A stretch of 6,389 bases of DNA, taken from contig CANRMK010000140.1 of assembly GCA_947631715.1 (NCBI GenBank), positions 1 through 6,389 on the forward strand, written 5' to 3'. The notes beneath the pieces were generated by a model. That model made no database searches. It saw nothing but the letters and a program-made list of their open reading frames with translations, and had not been told where the DNA came from. Shown in pieces: positions 1 through 6,245 of the stretch (position 1 is the stretch's first letter; every line of letters starts with the position of its first letter). A program made the translations under genes and the position numbers. The DNA comes from an uncultured Acetatifactor sp. (GTDB lineage Bacteria; Bacillota; Clostridia; Lachnospirales; Lachnospiraceae).

Positions 1-81
1 TGTAAGGGAATATCTCTGGGAGTACAGAAAATCTAACAGCGTACCGTCCACATCCCAGAATATCGTTGTATATCGGTCCAT
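1..81 (-). CDS. HAD-superfamily hydrolase, N-terminal fragment (YjjG-like nucleotidase?), cut by window edge
   Basis: Only the first 27 codons are in the window; the rest lies beyond the left edge. The fragment reads MDRYTTIFWDVDGTLLDF and then continues to the edge. It contains HAD motif I, DxDGT, with the nucleophile Asp10 and general acid Asp12. Members of this superfamily use the first Asp to form a phospho-aspartyl intermediate with Mg2+ and mostly act as cytosolic phosphatases. The DVDGTLLDF wording followed by a short helix resembles the YjjG group (house-cleaning 5'-nucleotidases for non-canonical pyrimidine nucleotides), but the cap domain that would decide this is absent. A GAGGAG ribosome site (85-90) sits 3 bases before the ATG, a short spacing. 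The gene follows the small membrane protein gene by about 70 bases. HAD membership is seen in the sequence; the YjjG assignment is inference. Confidence 0.82.
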   Translation of the reverse strand, partial: MDRYTTIFWDVDGTLLDFLYSQRYSLT

Positions 82-113
82 ATTCTCCTCATTTCCGCTG
101 CGGTCAGCCTGTC

Positions 114-141
114 CGTTCCCCTGAAATCTCCAGGCGGAACG
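114..141 (-). other. Imperfect hairpin between the small membrane protein gene and the HAD gene
   Basis: A stem of ten base pairs with one bulged base: arms 114-123 and 131-141 (bulge at 135), loop 124-130. No run of T follows on either strand, so it does not look like an intrinsic terminator. It could be an mRNA processing or stability element, or chance in GC-rich sequence. Confidence 0.35.
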
Positions 142-152
142 CCGGCAGGATC

Positions 153-311
153 TTATGCCTTCCTGTCAGGATCGGCAGCATCGCCCGCCTGCGCCTTTGC
201 ATTCTTTTTCCTGGCCAGATGGATCCCGATGGCAATGGCCGCCCCCGCAACCACAAGTATGATCGCCATCAAAACAAGATAGGACAGAATGATATTGACA
301 AAGTTGACCAT
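153..311 (-). CDS. Small single-pass membrane protein of unknown function (52 aa)
   Basis: I do not recognise a named family. The protein begins MVNFVNIILSYLVLMAIILV. Residues about 4-30 form one long hydrophobic helix, followed by a basic stretch (HLARKKNAK, 31-39) and a polar, charged tail ending DPDRKA. By the positive-inside rule the tail should be cytoplasmic and the N terminus outside. The start chosen is the ATG at 309-311, which has GAGGG four bases upstream. An in-frame ATG 66 bases further up (377) has no ribosome site and would add a polar, Pro/Gly/Arg-rich extension unlike a leader. It ends TAA. It lies 93 bases after the MutS-like gene and about 70 before the HAD gene, on the same strand. 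It could be a subunit-like accessory protein or a regulator of a membrane partner; nothing in the sequence shows which. That it is a real gene rests on the hydrophobic-basic-polar layout and the ribosome site. Confidence 0.65.
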   Translation of the reverse strand: MVNFVNIILSYLVLMAIILVVAGAAIAIGIHLARKKNAKAQAGDAADPDRKA

Positions 312-315
312 GTTT

Positions 316-320
316 CCCTC
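316..320 (-). promoter_or_regulatory. Ribosome binding site deciding the start of the small membrane protein
   Basis: GAGGG lies four bases upstream of the ATG at 309-311. No comparable site precedes the longer in-frame ATG at 377, so the 52-residue form is preferred over the 74-residue form. Confidence 0.6.
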
Positions 321-326
321 TTTTCT

Positions 327-366
327 GCCGCATGGGCGGCCGTTCTTAGTCCCGGGCTGGCCGGGA
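327..366 (-). other. Two GC-rich stem-loops in the gap after the MutS-like gene
   Basis: The first is TCCCGG-CCAGC-CCGGGA on the minus strand (350-366): a perfect six-pair stem with a five-base loop. The second is GCCGC-CCAT-GCGGC (327-340), five pairs, ending just upstream of the small gene's ribosome site. Neither is followed by a T tract on the minus strand, so they are not textbook terminators. They may slow or partly stop transcription, or protect an mRNA end, between the MutS-like gene and the small membrane protein gene. Confidence 0.35.
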
Positions 367-404
367 TGCCGTTTCATTCAGTATAGCAACAGGGCGCGTC
401 CCCG

Positions 405-2093
405 TCAAGTGCTCCAGCGGCCCGTCTCGGCAAAGCGCTCTGCCTGGGCATTGGCGCGCCGTATGATATCCCCGTCATAGCCCAGAAGCTCCAGAAGCCG
501 GATCGCGTTCCTGGTGACCGCCTTTCCGGCAAGAAGCCTGTAGGGAAAGGAGATGTCTCCGTCCAGGACAGTTTCCTCAAAATGATAATTGTCAAAGCTA
601 TCCTCCAAAAGCTCTGTCAGCTCAATGTCATGAGTGGCGGCAAAACACAGGATCCCCCGCCGGTTCAGGGTGGCAAGGATCTGGGTGGAGGCGGCGATCC
701 GCTCCACAGTGTTGGTTCCCCGAAGGACCTCGTCCACAAAGCATAGCACCGGCTTCTTACCTGAGGCAGCGGCGTCCAGAATCCGCTTGAGCGCCTTGAT
801 CTCCACGATGTAATAGCTCTCTCCGCCCTGGATATCGTCTCTGAGGGCCATGGAGGAATACACGTGAAAGAACGGCGCCCGGTAGCTCTCCGCCGTACAG
901 GTGTGAATGGTCTGGGCCATTACGGCGTTTAAAGCCGTCATTTTCAAAAAGGTGGATTTTCCAGAAGCGTTGGAACCTGTGAGAAGCACGCCCCTTTCCG
1001 CACCAATGCTGTTCTTGACCGGCTCCTTTAACAGAGGGTGATATCCCTCTTTTATCCAAAGCCCCGTATCCTCAGTAAATTCCGGCAGACAGGACCCGTG
1101 CTTTAAGGATTTCCGAAAAGACAGTATGCAGATGCACGTCTCCAGGAAGCCCAGTATGGAAATGATCCTGTCCACGTCCTCTCTGTGCCCCCGCAGATGG
1201 CGCAGCATGCTGTTGAATTTGATCAGATCCACATGAAACATCATGCGGATATAGTCCAGGATCATTTCCAGCGGATTCCCGGAGGCATTCACCGCTCCCC
1301 GGGACGGGGACATGACCCAGAACGATCCCCTCCGCATGGACTGGAGCGCAGCCCTGCGGCTCTGCAGCTCCCGCCACTCCTCCCCGCACACCGGCACAGA
1401 GATCCGCCGCAGGCCGTCGCAGGCCTCCAGGAGCCGCATCACATAGGCGAAGCTGATGATATAGGGATCGATCTCCCCCTTTTCCTTAAAATAGGATAAG
1501 ATATTGCTGGCCGCCAGCACGGAGACTGCCAGCACGCCCAGGGGCAGATGAAAAAAAAGCAGCCCGATGCAGGGCAGAAACAGAAGATCCCGGAAGATGC
1601 TCACCCGGTTAGAGCGCCAGCCCAGATCGTCCAGGTGATCCAGGTACTCATACAGAGAGAATTTCCCCGTATGCCCCAGCCGGCGCATGATCAGCTGTAC
1701 CCTGACCCGCTCCCGGGGGTGAGCGTCAAAATACTGTATCACTTCCTCCAGATGCCTTAGCGGCTCCTCTTCCTGCCATAAGGTTCTCAAGGTGTGATAA
1801 AGATACTCTTCCCCCGCAGCGGACAGAGAGCAGTTGATCCTCTTAAAAAGATCGTCCATGCCCAGATCGTTCCATGTAATATCGTCTATCTGGCCGTCCT
1901 GTGGATGCCTGCGGAAATAGCTGTCCATCCGCATGTACCGCTCCGGCGGATAATCGCGCTCCTGGATCTCTCCAAAGTTATCATACAGCCTGCGTGCAAA
2001 CAGCTTATCCTCCCGTCTGCGTCTTGCCGCCTCCGCAAAAAAGACCGCGAACAAAAGCCCCGCCAGCGTTGCGCCCATGATCAGATATTCCAT
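405..2093 (-). CDS. Membrane-anchored MutS-related ATPase (562 aa), not the mismatch-repair MutS
   Basis: The C-terminal third is a MutS-type ABC ATPase. It has Walker A GSNASGKST (373-381), a signature region with SYYIVEIKALKRIL (426-439), Walker B VLCFVDE (449-455, Asp454 and Glu455) running into LRGTNTVER (the MutS RGT-S/N-T loop), and the H-loop motif ATHDIELTEL (486-495). Residues about 80-105 (DLFKRINCSLSAAGEEYLY) match the start of the MutS lever/core domain, and a long helical middle part follows. The mismatch-recognition and connector domains are missing: the protein is about 560 residues against roughly 850 for MutS, and no N-terminal F-x-E mismatch motif is seen. Instead there is a hydrophobic segment at residues 4-20 followed by a basic RRRR stretch, and a second long hydrophobic region at about 168-200, so the protein is probably in the membrane with the ATPase in the cytoplasm. 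The ATG at 2093 has only a weak GGA eight bases upstream; Met6 is an alternative start. The gene begins 48 bases after the permease stop. Family membership is clear; the role is unknown. Confidence 0.88.
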   Translation of the reverse strand: MEYLIMGATLAGLLFAVFFAEAARRRREDKLFARRLYDNFGEIQERDYPPERYMRMDSYFRRHPQDGQIDDITWNDLGMDDLFKRINCSLSAAGEEYLYHTLRTLWQEEEPLRHLEEVIQYFDAHPRERVRVQLIMRRLGHTGKFSLYEYLDHLDDLGWRSNRVSIFRDLLFLPCIGLLFFHLPLGVLAVSVLAASNILSYFKEKGEIDPYIISFAYVMRLLEACDGLRRISVPVCGEEWRELQSRRAALQSMRRGSFWVMSPSRGAVNASGNPLEMILDYIRMMFHVDLIKFNSMLRHLRGHREDVDRIISILGFLETCICILSFRKSLKHGSCLPEFTEDTGLWIKEGYHPLLKEPVKNSIGAERGVLLTGSNASGKSTFLKMTALNAVMAQTIHTCTAESYRAPFFHVYSSMALRDDIQGGESYYIVEIKALKRILDAAASGKKPVLCFVDEVLRGTNTVERIAASTQILATLNRRGILCFAATHDIELTELLEDSFDNYHFEETVLDGDISFPYRLLAGKAVTRNAIRLLELLGYDGDIIRRANAQAERFAETGRWST

Positions 2094-2116
2094 AAAAAAC
2101 GTCCAAACCTTTCTAT

Positions 2117-2138
2117 TTCCACGCTAATTTCACGCTAA
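2117..2138. repeat. Two tandem 11-base repeats between permease and MutS-like gene
   Basis: The plus strand reads TTCCACGCTAA followed directly by TTTCACGCTAA, two 11-base units differing at one position. They fill about half of the 48-base gap and lie 24 bases or more upstream of the MutS-like start. Two direct repeats one helical turn apart could be a protein-binding site, but with only two copies chance slippage is equally possible. Confidence 0.5.
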
Positions 2139-2141
2139 ACC

Positions 2142-3566
2142 CTAAACCGCCAAAAAGAACTTGATCAGGAAGATGGCGGAAAGTATGTAGGTAAGGACGG
2201 AAACCTCCTTTGCCTTTCCGGTAAAGACCTTGACTACGGTATAGGCGATCAGTCCAAGGCCGATGGCGTGGCCGATGGACCCGGACACAGGCATTGCGAT
2301 CAGCATCAGGGCCACAGGGAGCGCCTCGCTGATATCGTCAAAATGCACGTTCTTTAATCCCGTGAGCATCAGCACGCCCACATAGATCAGCGCAGAAGAC
2401 GTTGCGGCCGCAGGGATCACTGCCGCTACAGGAGAGATAAAGATGCACAAAAGGAATAAGACGCCTGTGGTCAGGGCAGTCAGTCCGGTACGGCCTCCTG
2501 CCTCCACGCCGGAAGCGGATTCCACAAAGGTAGTGACGGTGGAGGTACCGGTAGCGGAACCCACCACGGTGCCCACCGCATCGGCCAGAAGCGCTTCTTT
2601 CATCTTGGGCATTTTGCCGTTCTGATCCAGCATGCCGGCGCGGCTCGCAGTGCCTACCAGCGTGCCGATGGTGTCGAACATATCGATGATGCAGAAAGTA
2701 ACGATCAGGGTAATGACCGTAAACCAGCCGATCTGTGCAAATCCGCTGAAGTTGAACTTAAACAGGGTGGTATCCACCATATCCTTTACAGGCGGCACAA
2801 AGGAAGATGTGGTCAGGGCCGCAAAGGGATTGGTGTGAAGAAAGAGGGCCTGTCCCGCCCAGTTGATCACGCTGGCGGCCAGCATGCCCAGGATCACGGC
2901 CGCTTTCACGCCCTTCTGGGCCAGGATCACGATCACGAACAGCCCTATGAACATAGTCACGACCGTGAGGACCATGGTCCCGTAGCCGGAGCCCATGGTA
3001 TCCTTTGCAAGCCCTGCCGTAAGGGAACCGAAGAAATTGCTCATGGCGTAAAAAGGGCCGCCCGTCTCAGAATACACCCCTGCGTTGGAGCCAAAGCCGA
3101 TGTTCATTAACATCATGCCGATGGCCGGAGCGATGCCCAGACGCACCCCAAGCGGAATGGCGTCCACGATTTTCTCCCGCACGTTCAGCACGGACAAAAG
3201 CAGGAACACGATTCCCTCCACCAGGATAATGCAGAGAGCCGCCTGGAAAGACTCCAGATAGGTCATTCCGGTAATGGATACGATGTTCGCCACCACAACT
3301 GCAAAGAAGCTGTTCAGCCCCATGCCCGGCGCCATGGCAAACGGCTTGTTCGCCGCAAATGCCATCACGAACATACCGATGGCGGACGCCACGCAGGTGG
3401 CCATGAAGACGCCGTTCCACAGGGAGCTCCCCACGTCAAAGTTGGTGAGCAGATTGGGATTCAAGGCAATGATGTACGCCATTGTCATAAATGTGGTAAG
3501 GCCGGCGATCAGCTCCGTCCTTACGCTTGTCCTGTTCTCTTTCAGTTTAAAAATTTTCTCCAGCAT
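2142..3566 (-). CDS. NCS2-family purine base permease, AzgA/PbuG-like (474 aa)
   Basis: An integral membrane transporter expected to bring in purine bases (hypoxanthine, guanine, possibly adenine) with protons. Numbered from the chosen start, family landmarks are RTELIAGLTTFMTMAYII (16-33), APGMGLNSFFA (79-89), FDTIGTLVGTASRAG (287-301) and the long conserved stretch TSTVTTFVESASGVEAGG (331-348) containing the binding-site Glu. These are typical of the AzgA branch (COG2252) rather than the uracil or xanthine branches. About a dozen hydrophobic spans cover the protein, and its length is normal for the branch (roughly 430-480). The ATG at 3566 is preferred because GGAGGT lies just upstream; an in-frame ATG at 3578 is placed directly against that site and lacks its own. 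The gene starts 44 bases after the deaminase stop, consistent with co-transcription. The branch is confident; the exact base transported is inferred. Confidence 0.93.
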   Translation of the reverse strand: MLEKIFKLKENRTSVRTELIAGLTTFMTMAYIIALNPNLLTNFDVGSSLWNGVFMATCVASAIGMFVMAFAANKPFAMAPGMGLNSFFAVVVANIVSITGMTYLESFQAALCIILVEGIVFLLLSVLNVREKIVDAIPLGVRLGIAPAIGMMLMNIGFGSNAGVYSETGGPFYAMSNFFGSLTAGLAKDTMGSGYGTMVLTVVTMFIGLFVIVILAQKGVKAAVILGMLAASVINWAGQALFLHTNPFAALTTSSFVPPVKDMVDTTLFKFNFSGFAQIGWFTVITLIVTFCIIDMFDTIGTLVGTASRAGMLDQNGKMPKMKEALLADAVGTVVGSATGTSTVTTFVESASGVEAGGRTGLTALTTGVLFLLCIFISPVAAVIPAAATSSALIYVGVLMLTGLKNVHFDDISEALPVALMLIAMPVSGSIGHAIGLGLIAYTVVKVFTGKAKEVSVLTYILSAIFLIKFFLAV

Positions 3567-3570
3567 TTTG

Positions 3571-3576
3571 ACCTCC
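3571..3576 (-). promoter_or_regulatory. Ribosome binding site deciding the permease start
   Basis: GGAGGT sits four bases before the ATG at 3564-3566. The alternative in-frame ATG at 3576-3578 overlaps this site and has nothing suitable upstream, so the 474-residue form is preferred. Confidence 0.7.
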
Positions 3577-3580
3577 ATTC

Positions 3581-3598
3581 ATAAGCTGTTGAGCTCAT
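3581..3598 (-). other. Weak hairpin just upstream of the permease ribosome site
   Basis: On the minus strand ATGAGCT-CAAC-AGCTTAT folds into seven pairs (one G-U) with a four-base loop, ending five bases before the GGAGGT. It has no T tract. It may be chance, or may affect translation of the permease within the operon mRNA. Confidence 0.25.
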
Positions 3599-3610
3599 TT
3601 TTTATATCGT

Positions 3611-4909
3611 TCAGCCTGTCAGGCGTCTGACGATCTCGTCACATTTTGCATAGATCTTCTCCGGGCTTTCTCCTATGTTATATTCTCCGCGGTGATACAG
3701 GATCTTCCCGCCGATCATCGTCATGGCCACATTGGACTTGCTGCCGCTGTAGACAATGTTCTTGGGGATATTGTGGATCGGCTGCATATTGGGCTGGTGC
3801 AGATCGATCATGATGATGTCCGCAAGCTTTCCCTTGGCGAGGACATCCGCCTTGCTTAAGCGCATGGCTTTCGCCCCCTGGACCGTGGCCATATTTAACA
3901 CATTCATGGCATCCATGCTGGCCGCGTCATTTTCTTTCAGCTTGCTCAACCCTGTCACCAGGAACATTTCCCGGAACATGTCAAGGCAGTTATTGCTGGC
4001 GGGGCCGTCCGTGCCGATGGCCACTGGGATCCGCTTGCGCAGGAATTCCGCCACAGGGGCCACACCGCTGGCGAGCTTCATATTTGACGCCGGGTTCGTG
4101 ATCACATGGAGCCTGCGCCTGCGAAACACTTCCATGTCCGATTCCGTCAGGTGTACGCAGTGGAACCCGCCTCCGCCGAACTCGAACAGCCCCATGCTGT
4201 CCAGAAATACCGCCGGCGTCATGCCCCAGCGCCCCATGCACTCGTCCACCTCCTGCTCTGTCTCCGACATATGGGTGTACACAGGCGCACGGTATTTGTG
4301 GGAGAGCTGTGCCAGCTTATACAGGATTTCCTTGGAGGTGGTGTACTCCGCATGAAATCCCAGCTGATAGCTGATCAGGGAATTCTTTTTGTTCCACCTG
4401 CAGTATTCCTCTTCCACCTGCTCTATGGACGAGGAAAAATTGTTCAGCCCGCTGGTGAGCACACAGCGCATTCCCATATCCAGACAGGCCTGGGCGATGG
4501 TGTCCGGCGTCAGATACATCTCAAAGATGGCCGTGATCCCTGACGTGAGGTATTCCAGCACCGCCAGACGGGTCAGATGGTAAATGTCCTCCCCCGTCAG
4601 CTTCGCCTCCATGGGAAACACTTTCTCGTTCAGCCATTTCTGCAGAGGGACATCGTCCGCATAGGAGCGCAGGAACGTCATGGCGGAATGGGTGTGGGCG
4701 TCTTTAAAGCCCGGCATCAGCAGATTGTCCCTGCAGTCCATCTCACAGTCCCAGGAAATCTTTGGGAAATCCCCGTCCCACTCCCGTTTTAACTCGTCTT
4801 CGTCCGCAATATAAGCGATCTTTTCATTTTTGATCCAGATCTCTCCCCGAAAGACCGGGCGGTCCTTTTCCATTGTGAGGATTCTGGCGTTGTACAATCG
4901 AATGTTCAT
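3611..4909 (-). CDS. mtaD: Amidohydrolase, 5'-methylthioadenosine/S-adenosylhomocysteine (adenosine) deaminase family (432 aa)
   Basis: A cytosolic metal-dependent deaminase of the amidohydrolase superfamily. The full set of catalytic motifs is present: PGFKDAHTHS with metal-binding His72 and His74, GFHAEYT (His186), HMSETEQEV with metal ligand His213 and Glu216, HCVHLTE (His250/His253), and IGTDGPASNNCLDMF with metal ligand Asp301. The last motif, with SNN-LDMF after the Asp, is characteristic of the MTA/SAH deaminase group, which converts adenosine-type nucleosides to inosine types with release of ammonia. Length is normal (about 430). N- and C-terminal beta segments (1-65 and about 370-410) form the usual composite domain. 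Its ATG overlaps the cytidine deaminase stop (ATGA), showing tight translational coupling; GGAGGAGG lies at 4919-4926. Substrate could be MTA, SAH, adenosine or another aminopurine nucleoside; 8-oxoguanine or guanine deaminases are related alternatives. The symbol is by family resemblance only. Confidence 0.88.
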   Translation of the reverse strand: MNIRLYNARILTMEKDRPVFRGEIWIKNEKIAYIADEDELKREWDGDFPKISWDCEMDCRDNLLMPGFKDAHTHSAMTFLRSYADDVPLQKWLNEKVFPMEAKLTGEDIYHLTRLAVLEYLTSGITAIFEMYLTPDTIAQACLDMGMRCVLTSGLNNFSSSIEQVEEEYCRWNKKNSLISYQLGFHAEYTTSKEILYKLAQLSHKYRAPVYTHMSETEQEVDECMGRWGMTPAVFLDSMGLFEFGGGGFHCVHLTESDMEVFRRRRLHVITNPASNMKLASGVAPVAEFLRKRIPVAIGTDGPASNNCLDMFREMFLVTGLSKLKENDAASMDAMNVLNMATVQGAKAMRLSKADVLAKGKLADIIMIDLHQPNMQPIHNIPKNIVYSGSKSNVAMTMIGGKILYHRGEYNIGESPEKIYAKCDEIVRRLTG

Positions 4910-5325
4910 CGGATGGATCCTCCTCCAAAGCTGTGGGGCAGAAGCCCGTCCAGCGTGTACTCTTGATAATCCAAAGCGCTGCGGGCAGCGATCACGATCA
5001 TATCGGGCCCGCCGAATTCACTCAGCACCTGCCTGCAGATACCGCAGGGATAAGCGTAATCTTCCGGCTCCCTCCCCTCAATGCCTCCCGCAATGGCAAT
5101 GGCGCGGATCTTTTTTCCCCCGCTGCTCACCGCCTTGAAAACGGCAGTCCGTTCCGCGCAGCAGGTGGCTCCGTAGGATGCGTTCTCTATGTTACAGCCT
5201 GTGAAGATCTGACCGCTCTCCGTGACAAGCGCCGCTCCCACACAGTAGTGAGAATATGGCGCATAGGCTGTCTCTCTGGCCTTTAGCGCCCCCTGGATCA
5301 GTTGTTCCCGCAGTTCTTCCTTCAC
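4906..5325 (-). CDS. cdd: Cytidine deaminase, small homotetrameric type (139 aa)
   Basis: Converts cytidine and deoxycytidine to uridine and deoxyuridine in pyrimidine salvage. Numbered from the chosen GTG start, it shows APYS (22-25), the ribose-binding GCNIENASYG (43-52, Asn45 and Glu47), the zinc site CAER (Cys56, catalytic Glu58) and PCGICRQ (Cys94 and Cys97 as the other zinc ligands). Three zinc cysteines and a length near 136 residues match the Bacillus-type tetrameric enzyme. The GTG at 5323-5325 is chosen because AGGGGG stands seven bases upstream and the protein then begins at the usual place. An in-frame TTG at 5364 would add 13 Gly-rich residues and has no ribosome site. The stop overlaps the next gene's start by four bases; the phosphorylase gene ends 53 bases upstream. 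Identity is secure; the start is an inference from sequence. Confidence 0.95.
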   Translation of the reverse strand: MKEELREQLIQGALKARETAYAPYSHYCVGAALVTESGQIFTGCNIENASYGATCCAERTAVFKAVSSGGKKIRAIAIAGGIEGREPEDYAYPCGICRQVLSEFGGPDMIVIAARSALDYQEYTLDGLLPHSFGGGSIR

Positions 5326-5332
5326 CGCTCCA

Positions 5333-5338
5333 CCCCCT
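5333..5338 (-). promoter_or_regulatory. Ribosome binding site deciding the GTG start of cytidine deaminase
   Basis: AGGGGG lies seven bases before the GTG at 5323-5325, with a GGAG also closer in. The upstream TTG at 5362-5364 has no such site. Confidence 0.55.
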
Positions 5339-5344
5339 ATGTCC

Positions 5345-5358
5345 GGAACGTACGTCCC
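5345..5358. other. Near-perfect 14-base palindrome between phosphorylase and cytidine deaminase genes
   Basis: GGAACGTACGTCCC on the plus strand is symmetric at 12 of 14 positions around a perfect ACGTACGT core. It lies in the 53-base gap and could be a dimeric-regulator half-site pair or a small RNA stem, but a single occurrence is weak evidence. Confidence 0.3.
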
Positions 5359-5378
5359 CGTCAAAACAAAATCGTCTG

Positions 5379-6203
5379 CTAGATCATGCTCTTAATGGAT
5401 TCCGTCAACAGAAGCTTGAAGTTAGGCGCCGCCATGTCAGCCGCCTGCTGTACCTCTTCATGGGTCAGGGGATTTGCCGTCATTCCCGCCGCCAGATTGC
5501 TGATACAGGAAATCCCGCAGATCCGCATGCCCATATGCCTGGCAGCGATGGCCTCTACCACTGTGCTCATGCCCACCGCGTCACTTCCAAGGACGCGCAT
5601 CATGCGCACGTCCGCTGGGGATTCAAAGGACGGCCCCGTCAGCTGGGCATAGACGCCCTCCTGGAGAAAAATATGATTTTCCTTTGCCGTCCTGCGTATG
5701 ATATCCTGGAGTTCTCTGTCATACACCGCGCTCATGTCCGGGAAACGGGTCCCCAGCTCTTCTATGTTGGGGCCGATCAGCGGATTGGGTGCAAACAGGG
5801 CGATATGATCTGTGATCAGCATCAGGTCCCCCGCATGGAAAGAAGTGTTCACGCCCCCTGCTGCATTGGTGAGGAACAAGATCTCCGCTCCCAGAAGCCC
5901 CATAAGCCTGGCAGGCAGCACCACATCGCTCACGGCGTACCCCTCGTAATAGTGGACCCGCCCTTTCATGCAGACTACAGGCACCTGGTCCACATATCCG
6001 AAAATAAACTTCCCTGCGTGGCCCGGGACCGTGGAGACGGGAAAGCCCTCGATCTCCCCGTAGGGCACCTCGCACACTACCCGGATGTTATCCGCGTAAT
6101 CTCCAAGCCCGGATCCCAGCACTACAGCTACTCTGGGCACAAAATCCGTCTTCTCCCGGACACAGTCCCGGCACCGCAGCAGCTTTTCATAGATCTCATT
6201 CAT
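5379..6203 (-). CDS. punA: Purine nucleoside phosphorylase, trimeric 6-oxopurine type (274 aa)
   Basis: Cleaves inosine, guanosine and their deoxy forms with phosphate to give the free base and (deoxy)ribose 1-phosphate. Numbered from the chosen start, motifs run in family order: VVLGSGLG (phosphate loop, 27-34), VPGHAG (His62), GRVHYYEGY (81-89, Arg82 and His84), TNAAGG (112-117), LTGPSFES (188-195; Glu194, the purine-contacting Glu), GMSTVVEA (211-218) and ISNLAAG (234-240). The Asn in SN (236) corresponds to the Asn that in mammalian PNP favours 6-oxopurines (hypoxanthine, guanine), while 6-aminopurine enzymes carry Asp. Length matches the class (about 270-280). The ATG at 6203 is preferred because AGGAGG is seven bases upstream; the ATG at 6209 abuts that site. 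It is the first gene after the promoter and heads the cluster. Confidence 0.94.
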   Translation of the reverse strand: MNEIYEKLLRCRDCVREKTDFVPRVAVVLGSGLGDYADNIRVVCEVPYGEIEGFPVSTVPGHAGKFIFGYVDQVPVVCMKGRVHYYEGYAVSDVVLPARLMGLLGAEILFLTNAAGGVNTSFHAGDLMLITDHIALFAPNPLIGPNIEELGTRFPDMSAVYDRELQDIIRRTAKENHIFLQEGVYAQLTGPSFESPADVRMMRVLGSDAVGMSTVVEAIAARHMGMRICGISCISNLAAGMTANPLTHEEVQQAADMAAPNFKLLLTESIKSMI

Positions 6204-6210
6204 TGCCATA

Positions 6211-6216
6211 CCTCCT
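6211..6216 (-). promoter_or_regulatory. Ribosome binding site deciding the phosphorylase start
   Basis: A full AGGAGG, seven bases before the ATG at 6201-6203. The other in-frame ATG (6207-6209) follows it with only one base between, too close for normal initiation. Confidence 0.8.
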
Positions 6217-6245
6217 TCCGCTTTTTCCGCTGCATGTCTATGTCT

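Noticed and set aside
405..2093. True mismatch-repair MutS or MutS2
   Set aside because: The mismatch-binding and connector domains, the F-x-E motif and the C-terminal Smr nuclease of MutS2 are all absent, and hydrophobic segments are present instead.
3274..3630. A 118-codon plus-strand frame over the start of the permease
   Set aside because: It is antisense to a clear NCS2 permease and its translation is the mirror of transmembrane segments with no family motif.
3756..4355. A 199-codon open frame on the plus strand
   Set aside because: It lies wholly antisense to the amidohydrolase, whose catalytic motifs are intact. Its translation shows no recognisable domain; it is a by-product of GC-rich codon use.
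6204..6245. Purine riboswitch in the phosphorylase leader
   Set aside because: The predicted leader is about 35 bases, and no aptamer-like three-way junction or conserved core is visible.
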